NCBI GenBank assembly: GCA_001314705.1 | Contig: LJSU01000009.1 | Location: 62,001-126,000, forward strand | Direction: 5' to 3' | DNA from: Rhodobacteraceae bacterium HLUCCO07 | GTDB taxonomy: Bacteria > Pseudomonadota > Alphaproteobacteria > Rhodobacterales > Rhodobacteraceae | Length of the DNA stretch: 64,000 nt | Shown here: positions 50,224 to 61,557 of the stretch, in pieces | Layout of the letters: the number at the start of each line of letters is the position of its first letter | Position numbering within the stretch: the stretch's first letter is position 1 | Notes under the pieces: generated by a model | What the model saw: only the letters and a program-made list of their open reading frames with translations | Database searches by the model: none | Told to the model about the DNA's origin: nothing | Position numbers and translations under genes: made by a program

Positions 50224-51078
50224 ATGGATCAACGGAGCAGAGATCTTGCGCGTGTTGTGCGGCTTGCGCTTTTCTCGGGTGTCTTGTTTCTCGCCGCGCT
50301 GTTCCGCCCCGTCCAGGCGGAAGACCATGATCGGCTCAGGGCTTTCCTGAACGTAACCGGATTTGACGTTGCAGTAGATTCGATCGGCTTAATGGCCGCA
50401 GACGTTCCCGAGATTCTGGGGATGCGGGCCGATGCGTTTGGGTATCGTTGGAAAGAGATCACCGAACAGGTTTTCGATCGCGACGAATTGCAGCGGTTGG
50501 CGTTGGACATACTTGAAGGAACGTTGAGCGAGGATCTCTTGCATCATGCGGTCGAGTTTTATGCCACGCCCTTGGGGCAGCGTCTGGTTGAGGCCGAGAA
50601 CCGCGTCCACATGCAAGGCGATGACAACTTGAAACGCGAAGAGGGTGAGAGAATCCTCTCCAGGCTAAGAGAGCGGGATGACCCAAGGATCGGCTATCTT
50701 GAACGGATGAATGCGGCGATCGATGCGTCGGATAATGCTGTCGCTGCCGTTCTGGAAATCCAGTTCCGGTTTCTCATGGCAGCAAGTGCATCGGGTTTGA
50801 TAGATGGCCCACTGGATGCGGATGCACTGCGTGCGCTCCTCCGGGAAAACGAGGAAGAGATGCGTGCTCGGATGAGGGAATCGACGCTGGTCAATTCGGC
50901 CTATGCCTATCGCGACTTTTCTGATGAGGATGTCCGCACCTATGCCCGAGCGTTGGAAGAGCCGCGGATGCAGCAGGTTTATGAGCTGTTGAACGCGGTT
51001 CAATGGGAAATCATGGCGAACCGGTTCGAGGCGCTGGCAACAGCGCTCGGTGCGCTGGAGCTGGAAGAGGAGTTGTGA
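50224..51078 (+). CDS. exported DUF2059-like protein
   Basis: 284 aa. Signal peptide about residues 1-33 (LARVVRLALFSGVLFLAALFRPVQAED). The body has the DUF2059 pattern of paired helices with FYATPLGQRLVEAE. Function unknown; periplasmic by its leader. ATG 50224 is chosen as start of the signal peptide; the frame runs back through the tRNA, which is not coding. Overlaps the next gene by TGATG, so the two are coupled paralogues. Confidence 0.8.
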   Translation: MDQRSRDLARVVRLALFSGVLFLAALFRPVQAEDHDRLRAFLNVTGFDVAVDSIGLMAADVPEILGMRADAFGYRWKEITEQVFDRDELQRLALDILEGTLSEDLLHHAVEFYATPLGQRLVEAENRVHMQGDDNLKREEGERILSRLRERDDPRIGYLERMNAAIDASDNAVAAVLEIQFRFLMAASASGLIDGPLDADALRALLRENEEEMRARMRESTLVNSAYAYRDFSDEDVRTYARALEEPRMQQVYELLNAVQWEIMANRFEALATALGALELEEEL

Positions 51079-51926
51079 TGATGCGTGTACTGATCCGCTC
51101 GGCGTTTGCCGTGACTTTGGCCCTTTTCTTTGCGCAGGAGGTGGCTGCGGATGAGGCCGAAGACCGGGCGGCGCTGAACCGGGCGCTGTCTTTGACCCCG
51201 CTCATGGAAATCATGCAGCAAGAGGGCGAGGAATTCGGCGCCGGTTTGGGGCAGAATTTCCTGCCTGGCGGTGGCGGAGCCGCGTGGCACCGTATCGTAA
51301 CGCGCATCTATGACAGCGAAAAGATGGCCCGGACCGTGGAACGCGGCCTCGAGGAAGAATTGCCGGCGCGTCATCTGCCGGATCTTCTTGCCTTTTTCCG
51401 TTCGGAAACTGGAGAACGGATTGTCGAGCATGAGATCGCCGCGCGGCGGGCGTTTCTCGATTCTTCGGTCGAGGATGCGGCCAAGGCGGCCTATCGGGCC
51501 GCGCGGGAAGGCGGCAATGATGCGCCGGGCCAGGATCGGCGACTTGACCTGATCGGCTCCTACGTCGCGGCCAATGACCTGATCGAGTTCAATGTTGCCG
51601 GTGCGTTGAATTCCAATTTGCGCTTTTATCAGGGCATGGTCGATGGCGGAGGGCTCGAGATGAGCGATGCCGAAATGGTGGACGAGGTCTGGGCACAGGA
51701 AGAGGAGACCCGATCGGACACCGAAGAATGGATGATGTCCTATCTCATGCTGGCCTATTCGGATCTTTCGGAGGCCGATCTGTCCGCCTACACGACATTT
51801 TCCGAAACCGCGTCTGGCCAAGCGCTGAACCGAGCTCTTTTCGCCGGATTCGACAGGATGTATGCCGAGATTTCCTATGCCCTGGGACTGGCGCTGGCCG
51901 CCCATATGGAAGGGGAAGATCTATGA
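51078..51926 (+). CDS. second exported DUF2059-like protein
   Basis: About 282 aa. Signal peptide MMRVLIRSAFAVTLALFFAQEVAADE. Contains LPARHLPDLLAFFRSETGERIVEHEIAARRAF, the same FY/FF-x-T/S-x-x-G-x-R/E-x-V pattern as the preceding protein, and a second half with LSAYTTFSETASGQALNRALFAGFD. Clearly a paralogue by layout although diverged. Translational coupling suggests that both act in one periplasmic process, unknown. Confidence 0.8.
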   Translation: MMRVLIRSAFAVTLALFFAQEVAADEAEDRAALNRALSLTPLMEIMQQEGEEFGAGLGQNFLPGGGGAAWHRIVTRIYDSEKMARTVERGLEEELPARHLPDLLAFFRSETGERIVEHEIAARRAFLDSSVEDAAKAAYRAAREGGNDAPGQDRRLDLIGSYVAANDLIEFNVAGALNSNLRFYQGMVDGGGLEMSDAEMVDEVWAQEEETRSDTEEWMMSYLMLAYSDLSEADLSAYTTFSETASGQALNRALFAGFDRMYAEISYALGLALAAHMEGEDL

Positions 51927-52003
51927 GCGGCAATCGTGAGCGCCTCGGTGCGGTTCTGGCCTCAGATAGTTGCGCCGAACACGAAAATCGCGGCTCCGGC
52001 CTC

Positions 52004-52032
52004 TTGACTTGCTCTACATGATTGAAGATAAG
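52004..52032 (+). promoter_or_regulatory. candidate sigma-70 promoter for rplU-rpmA
   Basis: TTGACT (52004-52009), 17-bp spacer, GATAAG (52027-52032). Five of six -35 and four of six -10 bases match consensus. It would leave a leader of about 135 nt before rplU. Confidence 0.5.
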
Positions 52033-52173
52033 CCCCCATCCGGCGCGGGGAGACCTGTCGCCCGGGCATTATGTTGATGACGCCTTCAAGGGCGCGCTGT
52101 TCGAGGTGGGGCCATGCCCCGACAACGCCCATGATGGGGGCCGAAGGACGCGGAAGCAAAAGGAAATCGATTC

Positions 52174-52824
52174 ATGTTCGCGGTAATCAAGACCGGCGGC
52201 AAGCAATACAAGGTCCAGTCCGGTGATACGCTCCGGGTGGAAAAACTGGCTGCTGACGCAGGTGAGACTGTTCAATTCAACGATGTGCTGATGCTGGGCG
52301 GTGAAAAGACCGTTGTCGGCGCACCGCTCGTCAATGGTGCGGCCGTGCAGGCCGAGGTGGTCGATCAGGTCAAGGGTGACAAGGTCATTCACTTCGTGCG
52401 TCGTCGCCGCAAGCACAGCTCCAAGCGAACCAAGGGGCACCGCCAGAAGCTGACCCTGCTCAAGATCACCGAGATTCTTGAGTCGGGAGGAGACAAGACC
52501 GGGATCAAGGCTGCGATGGGCGCCGGATCGGTGGGCGCGACCGCGGTGGCTGCGGCTGACGCGGCGGCGCCGACCAAGAAGGCGAATGCGAAGTCAAAGG
52601 CAGCGAAGCCTGCCGCCGCGTCGGATGCGGGCGATGATCTCAAGGCGCTTTCTGGTGTTGGCCCCGCGCTGGAGAAGAAACTGCACGAGGCCGGGGTGAC
52701 ATCGTTCGCCCAGATCGCCGAATGGACCGATGCGGACATTGCTGCTATGGACGAGAAACTCAGTTTCAAGGGCCGTATCGAGCGTGAAGGCTGGGTTGAA
52801 CAAGCCAAGAAACTGACCAAATAA
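52174..52824 (+). CDS. rplU: 50S ribosomal protein L21 with C-terminal extension
   Basis: Binds 23S rRNA in the large subunit. L21 core is residues 1-103 ([18 protein letters not shown] to [23 protein letters not shown]). A further ~110 residues follow: an Ala/Lys-rich linker and [41 protein letters not shown], a helix-hairpin-helix-like domain also seen at the end of other L21 or NADH dehydrogenase-type proteins in this group. 216 aa instead of about 103. Confidence 0.95.
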   Translation: MFAVIKTGGKQYKVQSGDTLRVEKLAADAGETVQFNDVLMLGGEKTVVGAPLVNGAAVQAEVVDQVKGDKVIHFVRRRRKHSSKRTKGHRQKLTLLKITEILESGGDKTGIKAAMGAGSVGATAVAAADAAAPTKKANAKSKAAKPAAASDAGDDLKALSGVGPALEKKLHEAGVTSFAQIAEWTDADIAAMDEKLSFKGRIEREGWVEQAKKLTK

Positions 52825-52845
52825 GACGGCAAAGGAGAAAGCGAT

Positions 52846-53115
52846 ATGGCACACAAGAAAGCAGGCGGTTCCTCCCGTAACGGCCGCGATTCTGCCGGAC
52901 GCCGTCTTGGCGTCAAGAAATTCGGCGGCGAAAGCGTGATTGCCGGCAACATCATCATGCGCCAGCGCGGCACAAAGATGTGGCCGGGTGAAGGTGTGGG
53001 CATGGGTAAGGATCACACGATCTTTGCCACGGTTGACGGGCATGTCCAGTTTCACAAAGGCCTCAAGGGCCGCACCTTCATTTCGGTGCTCCCGGCGATG
53101 GAGGCCGCAGAATAA
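52846..53115 (+). CDS. rpmA: 50S ribosomal protein L27
   Basis: [29 protein letters not shown] and [15 protein letters not shown] are diagnostic; the N-terminus reaches the peptidyl transferase centre. 89 aa. ATG follows AAAGGAGAAAGCGAT, 21 bp after rplU. The usual rplU-rpmA-obgE order is interrupted here by a GNAT gene. Confidence 0.98.
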   Translation: MAHKKAGGSSRNGRDSAGRRLGVKKFGGESVIAGNIIMRQRGTKMWPGEGVGMGKDHTIFATVDGHVQFHKGLKGRTFISVLPAMEAAE

Positions 53116-53138
53116 GCCGACCTTAAGGTTTCGACAAC

Positions 53139-53168
53139 AAGGGGATCGGCATGAAGGCCGGTCCCCTT
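53139..53168 (+). terminator. stem-loop terminator after rpmA
   Basis: AAGGGGA-T-CGGC, loop ATGAAG, GCCG-G-TCCCCTT: a 12-bp stem including one T-G pair, followed by TCTCGTTC. It lies 23 bp after the rpmA stop and separates the ribosomal protein genes from those downstream. Confidence 0.7.
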
Positions 53169-53285
53169 TCTCGTTCAAGGGTCTGCGTCGCGATGATGTG
53201 CATCCCCTGTGAGGAGCAAGGCGGGTAAGATTGAAAAAGTTTCGGGCGATACCGCGGGCGCGCGTTTTCGGAGGAGTAACAGCGC

Positions 53286-55988
<2,703 letters not shown>

Positions 55989-56021
55989 GCACAGGCGAAC
56001 AGTGAGACGAGGATGGTCGAA

Positions 56022-57287
56022 ATGATGGACGCCAACGATATCAAAGACATGATGGAGCTACTGGGAAGACAGGCCAGGGCGGCAGCGGCTGAACTGGCCT
56101 ATGCCCCTGCCGAGACGAAAACGGTGGCTTTGAATGCTGCAGCCGATGCCGTCTGGGCGCGCCGCGCCGAAATCATAGCGGCCAATACCAAGGACATGGA
56201 AATTGGTCGCGAAAAGGGCCTCACCGCTGCCATGATGGACCGACTGATGCTTGACGAGTCGCGCCTCGGGGCGATGGTCGAGGGGCTCCGTGCCGTGGCC
56301 GCAGCGCCAGACCCCGTGGGCGAAGTGATCGCCGAATGGGACAGGCCCAGCGGGCTGCATATCCGTCGCGTGCGCACGCCGATTGGCGTTGTCGGCGTGA
56401 TCTATGAAAGCCGCCCGAACGTCACCGCCGATGCCGGAGCTCTGTGCCTCAAGGCAGGCAATGCGGTGATCTTGCGCGGGGGCTCCGAGAGTTTCCATTC
56501 CACCAGGGCGATTCATCTCTGCCTGATCGAGGGGCTGAGGCATGCGGGCCTGCCGGAAGCCGCGATACAACTCGTCCCGACGCAAGACCGCGCTGCGGTG
56601 CGAGAAATGCTGGCGATGACAGAGTATGTCGATGTGATCGTGCCGCGTGGCGGCAAGGGGCTTGTGGGTCTCGTGCAGCGCGAGGCACGGGTGCCGGTCT
56701 TTGCCCATCTTGAAGGGATCGTGCACATCTATCTCGACGCGGCGGCAGACCCGGTCAAGGCGCTCGACGTGGTGATCAATGCCAAGACGCGGCGCACCGG
56801 GATTTGCGGTGCGGCCGAATGCCTCCTGATTCATGAAAGCATCCGTGACACCATCGGGCGGGGCGTGATCAAGGCATTGCTTGACAAGGGGGTGCGCGTT
56901 CACGCCGATGCGGAACTGTCGGTGATCGAAGGCATCACCCCTGCGACCGAGGAGGACTGGGGTCGCGAGTATCTCGACATGGACATCGCGGCGCGGGTGG
57001 TGCCCGATATCGACGCGGCCATTGCACATATCCAGCGCTATGGCTCGAACCATACAGACTGTATTGTCACTGAGGACGATACTGCGGCGGCACGCTTCTT
57101 TGAAAGGGTCGACTCGGCCATCCTGATGCGCAATGCATCCACTCAATTTGCCGATGGTGGCGAGTTCGGCATGGGGGCCGAGATCGGGATAGCGACCGGC
57201 AAGATGCATGCGCGCGGTCCGGTGGGTGCCGCGCAACTTACCAGTTTCAAGTATCTGGTCGAAGGTGATGGAACGGTGCGGCCCTGA
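56022..57287 (+). CDS. proA: gamma-glutamyl phosphate reductase
   Basis: Second step of proline synthesis; aldehyde dehydrogenase fold. [62 protein letters not shown] (catalytic Cys) and [31 protein letters not shown]. About 421 aa from ATG 56022, which has AGGATGG at a proper distance; ATG 56013 is in frame but too close to that site. Convergent with chpT, only 3 bp between stops. Confidence 0.96.
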   Translation: MMDANDIKDMMELLGRQARAAAAELAYAPAETKTVALNAAADAVWARRAEIIAANTKDMEIGREKGLTAAMMDRLMLDESRLGAMVEGLRAVAAAPDPVGEVIAEWDRPSGLHIRRVRTPIGVVGVIYESRPNVTADAGALCLKAGNAVILRGGSESFHSTRAIHLCLIEGLRHAGLPEAAIQLVPTQDRAAVREMLAMTEYVDVIVPRGGKGLVGLVQREARVPVFAHLEGIVHIYLDAAADPVKALDVVINAKTRRTGICGAAECLLIHESIRDTIGRGVIKALLDKGVRVHADAELSVIEGITPATEEDWGREYLDMDIAARVVPDIDAAIAHIQRYGSNHTDCIVTEDDTAAARFFERVDSAILMRNASTQFADGGEFGMGAEIGIATGKMHARGPVGAAQLTSFKYLVEGDGTVRP

Positions 57288-57290
57288 GGA

Positions 57291-57887
57291 TCAAAAGCGC
57301 AGGATCAGGGTCTCGTCGGTTTGGTCGAGATGCAGGCGCGAGCCCAGGCCTTCAAGGCAAAGTGGCAAGAGCGCGTATTGCACGTGCGCCGGACGCAGCC
57401 CGCCTGGCAACGCCCCATCGAGCGCGGCGCGGGCGTCAGGATCGAGCGCAATGCGTGGGCCTGTTGCCGCGAGCGTCCAACGCCCGGCGTGGCCGGATAC
57501 AGTTATCATACCCCCCTGCGGCAAGGCAGTCTCGAGGCAGAGCAATCCAAGGTATATGGCCTGCACCTCGGCGCGGGGCACATCACCAACGCCTTGCCAG
57601 TCGGCTTGATGCCGGCCCCCTCGATAGCTATCGTTGATCACCTTGCCTATCTCGGACGTACCTATCATCTGTTCGGACGAGGCTACACCGAAGGCGACCC
57701 GAAAGAACTTGATCCTTGCGCTGGCATTGTTGACGCTGTCCGAGATGAGGCGTAGCTCGGGCGTGTCGATGGGGCCACCCATCCCGATGAGCTCGAGACC
57801 GTTGTGAATGGCGCCGACCGGGCTGATGAGATCGTGGCAAATGCGCGATCCGACGAGTGCCGCAAGGGTGAGATCAGGATGGGCCAT
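57291..57887 (-). CDS. chpT: histidine phosphotransferase ChpT
   Basis: Relays phosphate from the hybrid kinase CckA to CtrA. Phospho-His18 in GSRICHDLISPVGAIHNGLELIG lies in a dimerisation helix-hairpin; SDSVNNASARIKFFRVAFG is the second helix; a degenerate ATPase-like domain follows (LLCLETALPQGGMITV). 198 aa. Together with ctrA and sciP at 39-40 kb this places three components of the CtrA relay in one window; CckA itself is not here. Confidence 0.88.
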   Translation of the reverse strand: MAHPDLTLAALVGSRICHDLISPVGAIHNGLELIGMGGPIDTPELRLISDSVNNASARIKFFRVAFGVASSEQMIGTSEIGKVINDSYRGGRHQADWQGVGDVPRAEVQAIYLGLLCLETALPQGGMITVSGHAGRWTLAATGPRIALDPDARAALDGALPGGLRPAHVQYALLPLCLEGLGSRLHLDQTDETLILRF

Positions 57888-57910
57888 GGATATCTCCGAA
57901 AGGGTGAAAA

Positions 57911-58096
57911 ATGAATGAGCTCAACGCGATGCTTGAACCCGGGATGCTCGTGCGGCATCCCGAGCGGCCTGAATGGGGGGTGGGGCAGGTGCAGTCAAAC
58001 ATCGCAGGAAGGATCACGGTCAGTTTTCCCGAGGTTGGCAAGGTGGTGATAGAAGGTGCGCATGTGGCGTTGGTTCCGGTATTTGATGACGGATGA
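57911..58096 (+). CDS. DUF3553 small protein (61 aa)
   Basis: MNELNAMLEPGMLVRHPERPEWGVGQVQSN followed by GRITVSFPEVGKVVIEG: an SH3-like, CarD/Tudor-resembling module found as a stand-alone small protein in alphaproteobacteria. Function unknown; a nucleic acid or RNA polymerase contact is possible by fold only. Starts 23 bp from the divergent chpT start, so they share a promoter region. Confidence 0.8.
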   Translation: MNELNAMLEPGMLVRHPERPEWGVGQVQSNIAGRITVSFPEVGKVVIEGAHVALVPVFDDG

Positions 58097-58099
58097 AGG

Positions 58100-58125
58100 T
58101 TATCGAAAGGTTAACAAGGATTAAC
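58100..58125 (+). promoter_or_regulatory. CtrA-like box upstream of olsB
   Basis: TTAT (58100-58103), 7 bases, TTAAC (58111-58115): one mismatch from the CtrA consensus TTAA-N7-TTAAC. A further TTAAC follows at 58121-58125. It lies about 65-90 bp before olsB, in a promoter-like place. Confidence 0.4.
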
Positions 58126-58189
58126 CCTTCTTGCGAAGTGGCGGTGGGATGCCTAGAACCGCGCCGCAGGGTATGGGGGGATCGTGCGA

Positions 58190-58951
58190 ATGGCTGAACC
58201 GGATTTCGAGGTGAGACTGGCGCGGGGGGATGCGGATCTGCGGGCGGCGCAGGGGGTGCGGTATCGGGTGTTCGTGGAGGAGCTGGGTGGGGGGGGAGGA
58301 CTGGTCGACCATGAGTTTGGGCTCGAACGAGACCGGTTCGACCCGTTTTGCGACCATATGTTGTTGATCGACCGGTCGAAGGGACCAGATCAGGTGGTTG
58401 GAGTCTATCGCCTGATGCGGCACGGGCAGGCCGAGGACGCGGGATCCTTCTATTCCGAATCGGAATATGACCTCGCGCCACTCAGGGCCAGCGGGCGGCG
58501 GCTGCTCGAACTGGGCCGATCCTGCCTCTTGAACGAGTATCGCGGTGGCGCGGCGATGCTCCATATCTGGCGCGGGTTGGGGGCTTATGTGGACGCCCAT
58601 GACATCGAGATCATGTTTGGCGTGGCCAGCTTTCACGGGACCGATGTCGAAGCCCTGGCGCAGCCCCTTTCCCTTCTGCATTACAATCACCTGGCCCCTG
58701 AAGAGCTGCGTGCGCGCGCGCGGGTTTTCCAGCCGATGGACCTGCTTCCGGAGGCGGCGATCGACCGACGCGCAGCCATGGTGCAGGTGCCGGCGCTGAT
58801 CAAGGCCTACCTGCGGCTGGGCGGCGTCGTGGGCGAAGGGGCCTTCGTCGATCACGTGTTCAACACCACGGATGTCTGCCTGATCATGGATACCAGCCGG
58901 ATGAACATGCAGCGCGCGCGGCTTTATTACGGGCAGGAGGCGGCGTCGTGA
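58190..58951 (+). CDS. olsB: L-ornithine N-alpha-acyltransferase (OlsB)
   Basis: Transfers 3-hydroxyacyl from ACP to ornithine, giving lyso-ornithine lipid. GNAT-like fold (Acetyltransf_5): VRLARGDADLRAAQGVRYRVFVEEL, DHEFGLERDRFDPFCDHMLLID, VVGVYRLMR, LLELGRSCLLNEYRGGAAMLHIWRGLG, GVASFHGTD. 253 aa, from ATG 58190 behind GGGGGGATC. Autoinducer (LuxI) synthases have a related fold, but the olsA partner settles the call. Overlaps olsA by GTGA. Confidence 0.92.
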   Translation: MAEPDFEVRLARGDADLRAAQGVRYRVFVEELGGGGGLVDHEFGLERDRFDPFCDHMLLIDRSKGPDQVVGVYRLMRHGQAEDAGSFYSESEYDLAPLRASGRRLLELGRSCLLNEYRGGAAMLHIWRGLGAYVDAHDIEIMFGVASFHGTDVEALAQPLSLLHYNHLAPEELRARARVFQPMDLLPEAAIDRRAAMVQVPALIKAYLRLGGVVGEGAFVDHVFNTTDVCLIMDTSRMNMQRARLYYGQEAAS

Positions 58952-59778
58952 CGCCATGGGATCCCTCACGGGAGCCGCCGCAGGCAAGGATCGGTCCGGC
59001 GGGCATGATCCTCGTCCTGATCCGGGGGGGGCTTCTCTCGGGCCTGATCTTTGGCGGACTTGGCCTTTTGTTGCTGCTGCGGCTGATCGAACGCCCCTTG
59101 AACGGGATGCACCGTCCATGGACCCCCTGGATCGTTCAGGCGGTGTCCGCGATCGCGCTCAACCTGCTTGGCATCCGCTACCAGGCGGTGGGAAAACCGA
59201 TGCGCGAGCGGGGTGCCGTGGTGTCCAACCATTCGTCGTGGCTGGATATTTTCGTATTGAATGCCCGCAAGCGGGTCTATTTCGTCTCCAAGGCCGAGGT
59301 GGCGCGCTGGCCGGCGATCGGGTGGTTGGCGCGGGCCGTGGGGACGGTGTTCATCAACCGTGATTCACGGCAGGCGAAGGCGCAACAGGCGCTGTTCGAG
59401 GACCGCTTGCTCGCCGGACACCGATTGCTGTTCTTCCCCGAGGGCACATCGACCGACGGAATGCAAGTTTTGCCCTTCAAATCAACGCTTTTCGAGGCGT
59501 TCTTCAGCCTTGGTGAGGCGCATGCGCTTCATGTCCAACCGGTGACGCTGATCTATCGCGCGCCGCGCGGTCAGGATCCGCGTTTCTATGGGTGGTGGGG
59601 CGATATGGCCTTCGGCCCGCACCTGGCCCGGGTGATGTCGGTGGCACGGCCCGGAGCGGTGACGGTCATATACCACAACCCCTTGAACGTGAATGATTTT
59701 CCGAATCGCAAGGCGCTGGCCAAGGCTTGCGAGGCGGCGGTGCGGTCGGGCCTGCACCACAGCCAGGTTGGCGCCTGA
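58948..59778 (+). CDS. olsA: lyso-ornithine lipid O-acyltransferase / 1-acylglycerol-3-phosphate acyltransferase (OlsA)
   Basis: Second step of ornithine lipid synthesis. PlsC motifs: VVSNHSSWLDIFVLNARKR (HX4D), GTVFINRDSR, LFFPEGTSTDG and VQPVTLIYR. Hydrophobic N-terminal segment GGLLSGLIFGGLGLLLLLRLI anchors it. 276 aa, GTG start within the olsB stop. Ornithine lipids replace phospholipids under phosphate limitation in marine alphaproteobacteria; no Pho box is evident upstream. Confidence 0.9.
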   Translation: MTPWDPSREPPQARIGPAGMILVLIRGGLLSGLIFGGLGLLLLLRLIERPLNGMHRPWTPWIVQAVSAIALNLLGIRYQAVGKPMRERGAVVSNHSSWLDIFVLNARKRVYFVSKAEVARWPAIGWLARAVGTVFINRDSRQAKAQQALFEDRLLAGHRLLFFPEGTSTDGMQVLPFKSTLFEAFFSLGEAHALHVQPVTLIYRAPRGQDPRFYGWWGDMAFGPHLARVMSVARPGAVTVIYHNPLNVNDFPNRKALAKACEAAVRSGLHHSQVGA

Positions 59779-59832
59779 ACAGGGCAGGGTCGGGCTGTCG
59801 GCGCATGTATTCCGGATAGGAATGGTTAATGT

Positions 59833-59848
59833 CCGTGCCGCGGCACGG
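59833..59848 (+). repeat. 16-bp perfect palindrome after olsA
   Basis: CCGTGCCG/CGGCACGG in the 168-bp convergent gap between olsA and the ThiE-like gene. With no loop spacer it is a poor hairpin. GCGCGC arms at 59918-59923 and 59939-59944 form a second inverted repeat nearby. One of these may end the olsBA transcript. Confidence 0.35.
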
Positions 59849-59946
59849 GCCGGGGGGTGATCTTCGGCTGCTGCCCGGCTGCCATGCGTGCACCCCCTGA
59901 CACGCGGCTCCAGGGACGCGCGCAATGGTTAACGCAACGCGCGCCT

Positions 59947-60573
59947 TCAGTCGCCGTGCAACGGCGCGAGGAGGTCGGAGAGGGCGGCCACGGGATCGTC
60001 GGCCAGCCAGATCTCGTCGCCGATGGCGAAAAAGTCGGTGACAGGGGCGAGGCTGGCCACGAGATCGGTATCGAGCGCGCCCTCGGCGACGACCGGAACC
60101 TCGATCATCTCGGACCACCATTCGAAGATGTCGCGCCCGGCGACGGTCCCGTCACCCAGCGGCGTGTCGCCAACGGGGCCGAAACTCACGTAGTCGGCGC
60201 CCATCTCGCCCGCGGTCATGCCGTCATGGCGCGAGGCGGCGCAATGGGCGCCGACGATGGCGTCATTGCCCAGCGCCTTGCGCGCCTTGCGCACCGAGCG
60301 CGCGCCGTCGGTGAGATGCACCCCGTCGAGCCCCAGCCGTTCGACCAGAAGAATGTGACGTTCGATCACAAGCGCCACGTCGCGGGCAATCGTCACCTCG
60401 CGCACCGCGTCGGCGGCGCGGCAGAGCGTGTCCTCGTCATGCGATGAGAGTGCGAGGCGCAGGCAGGCGATCTCCTGCGCGTCGAGGACGCGGGCGAGCG
60501 TGTCGGGAAAGCGCGAAAGCTCGATCTCGGGGGGGGAGACGAGATAGATCTGCGGCTGATCGGGCTCGGCCAT
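59947..60573 (-). CDS. thiamine phosphate synthase-like protein (ThiE/TenI fold)
   Basis: 208 aa TIM-barrel. IYLVSPP at the start, LGLDGVHLTDG, IVGAHCAASRHDGMTAGEMGADYVSFGPVGDTP match ThiE strand motifs, but the pyrophosphate-binding region is weak and the usual Thr/Ser cluster reads GPVGDTPLGDGT. It may be a true ThiE, a TenI-like protein or a paralogue with another role; no other thi gene is nearby. ATG 60573 begins the fold. Confidence 0.75.
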   Translation of the reverse strand: MAEPDQPQIYLVSPPEIELSRFPDTLARVLDAQEIACLRLALSSHDEDTLCRAADAVREVTIARDVALVIERHILLVERLGLDGVHLTDGARSVRKARKALGNDAIVGAHCAASRHDGMTAGEMGADYVSFGPVGDTPLGDGTVAGRDIFEWWSEMIEVPVVAEGALDTDLVASLAPVTDFFAIGDEIWLADDPVAALSDLLAPLHGD

Positions 60574-60682
60574 GGTGCGTCTCCTGACGGTGGGGTTCCG
60601 GGTGCTATAGCGCGGGAAATCGCGCGGGTGCAAGCGTTTGGCGGGTGGCCCCCGGGCGCGGTGCGTGGCGAGGCCGGGGATT

Positions 60683-60704
60683 GAGTATTTTTTCAAAGAA
60701 AGAG
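60683..60704 (+). repeat. possible dispersed intergenic repeat (copy 1)
   Basis: The segment starting GAGTATTT and ending CAAAGAAAGAG sits between GCCGGGG and GCCGGGGG. A related segment at 37964-37985 (starts GAAGTATTT, ends CAAGACGAG) follows the GC-rich inverted repeat after lpxB. Together they look like a short repeat family found at gene ends; two copies only, moderate similarity. Confidence 0.3.
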
Positions 60705-60768
60705 AGCCGGGGGTTTCATCGGGGATGGCCGTGGTTTATCCGAAAGCCGGTCAACCGAAGGATTGCCG

Positions 60769-61506
60769 ATGCCGAGCGAAACCCCGCAACCCGCCTTTGT
60801 CCTGGTGCGTCCGCAGATGGGTGAGAATATCGGAGCCGCGGCACGGGCGATGTGGAATTTCGGCCTCGACCGGATGCGCGTGGTGGCGCCGCGCGACGGC
60901 TGGCCCAGTGAACGGGCGGTGGCGATGGCCAGCGGCGCGGGGCGGCTTCTTGACGAGGCGGGGCTTTATGACGACCTGCCCGGCGCGCTGGCCGATTGCA
61001 CCCATGTCTATGCCACCACGGCGCGGTCGCGCGAGTTGACCAAGCCGGTGCTGAGCCCGGAGCGTGCGATGGCAGAGGCGCGGGCGCGGATCGCGGCGGG
61101 CGAGCGTGTGGCGGTGCTCTTTGGCCCCGAGCGCGCGGGGCTTGAGAACGAGGACGTGGCGCGGGCCAATGCGATCATATCGGTGCCGGTGAACCCGGAT
61201 TTTCCCTCGCTCAACCTTGCGCAATGCGTCCTGCTGACGGGGTATGAATGGATGCGCGCGGGGGGTGACGTGGTGCATCTGGACGACTCGCCGCGCGGAG
61301 ATTGGGCCAGCGGGCGCGAGGTCGAGGCGCTGGCGGCCCATTACGAGGAGCGGCTGGAGGAGGCGGGGTTCTTTTTTCCCGAGACCAAGGCCGAGGGCAT
61401 GAAGATCAACCTGCGCAACCTGTGGAGCCGGATGCGGCTGAGCCGGGCGGATGTGCAGATGCTGCACGGGATCATGCGGCAAATGGTGCGCTGGAAGAGC
61501 CGTTGA
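60769..61506 (+). CDS. SPOUT RNA methyltransferase, TrmJ/TrmH family
   Basis: Ribose 2'-O-methyltransferase of tRNA or rRNA. Knot motifs 1-3 are all present: NIGAAARAMWNFGLDRMRVV, VAVLFGPERAGLENEDV and VPVNPDFPSLNLAQCVLLTGYE. The C-terminal ~90 residues match TrmJ (C32/U32 tRNA methylation) in length. 245 aa; ATG 60769 follows GAAGGATTG. Confidence 0.9.
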   Translation: MPSETPQPAFVLVRPQMGENIGAAARAMWNFGLDRMRVVAPRDGWPSERAVAMASGAGRLLDEAGLYDDLPGALADCTHVYATTARSRELTKPVLSPERAMAEARARIAAGERVAVLFGPERAGLENEDVARANAIISVPVNPDFPSLNLAQCVLLTGYEWMRAGGDVVHLDDSPRGDWASGREVEALAAHYEERLEEAGFFFPETKAEGMKINLRNLWSRMRLSRADVQMLHGIMRQMVRWKSR

Positions 61507-61557
61507 AGCTGCGCGCGCGGCGGCATAGGTTGAGCGCGGTTCTGGCGGAGGCAGGCG

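Noticed and set aside
58190-58951. LuxI-type acyl-homoserine lactone synthase
   Set aside because: Related fold, but sequence matches the OlsB group and the gene overlaps an OlsA-type acyltransferase; no luxR gene nearby.
59822-59931. Two TTAACCAT-type half-sites (reverse strand) near 59822-59830 and 59922-59931 as CtrA targets
   Set aside because: They lie between the convergent ends of olsA and the ThiE-like gene, where no promoter is expected.
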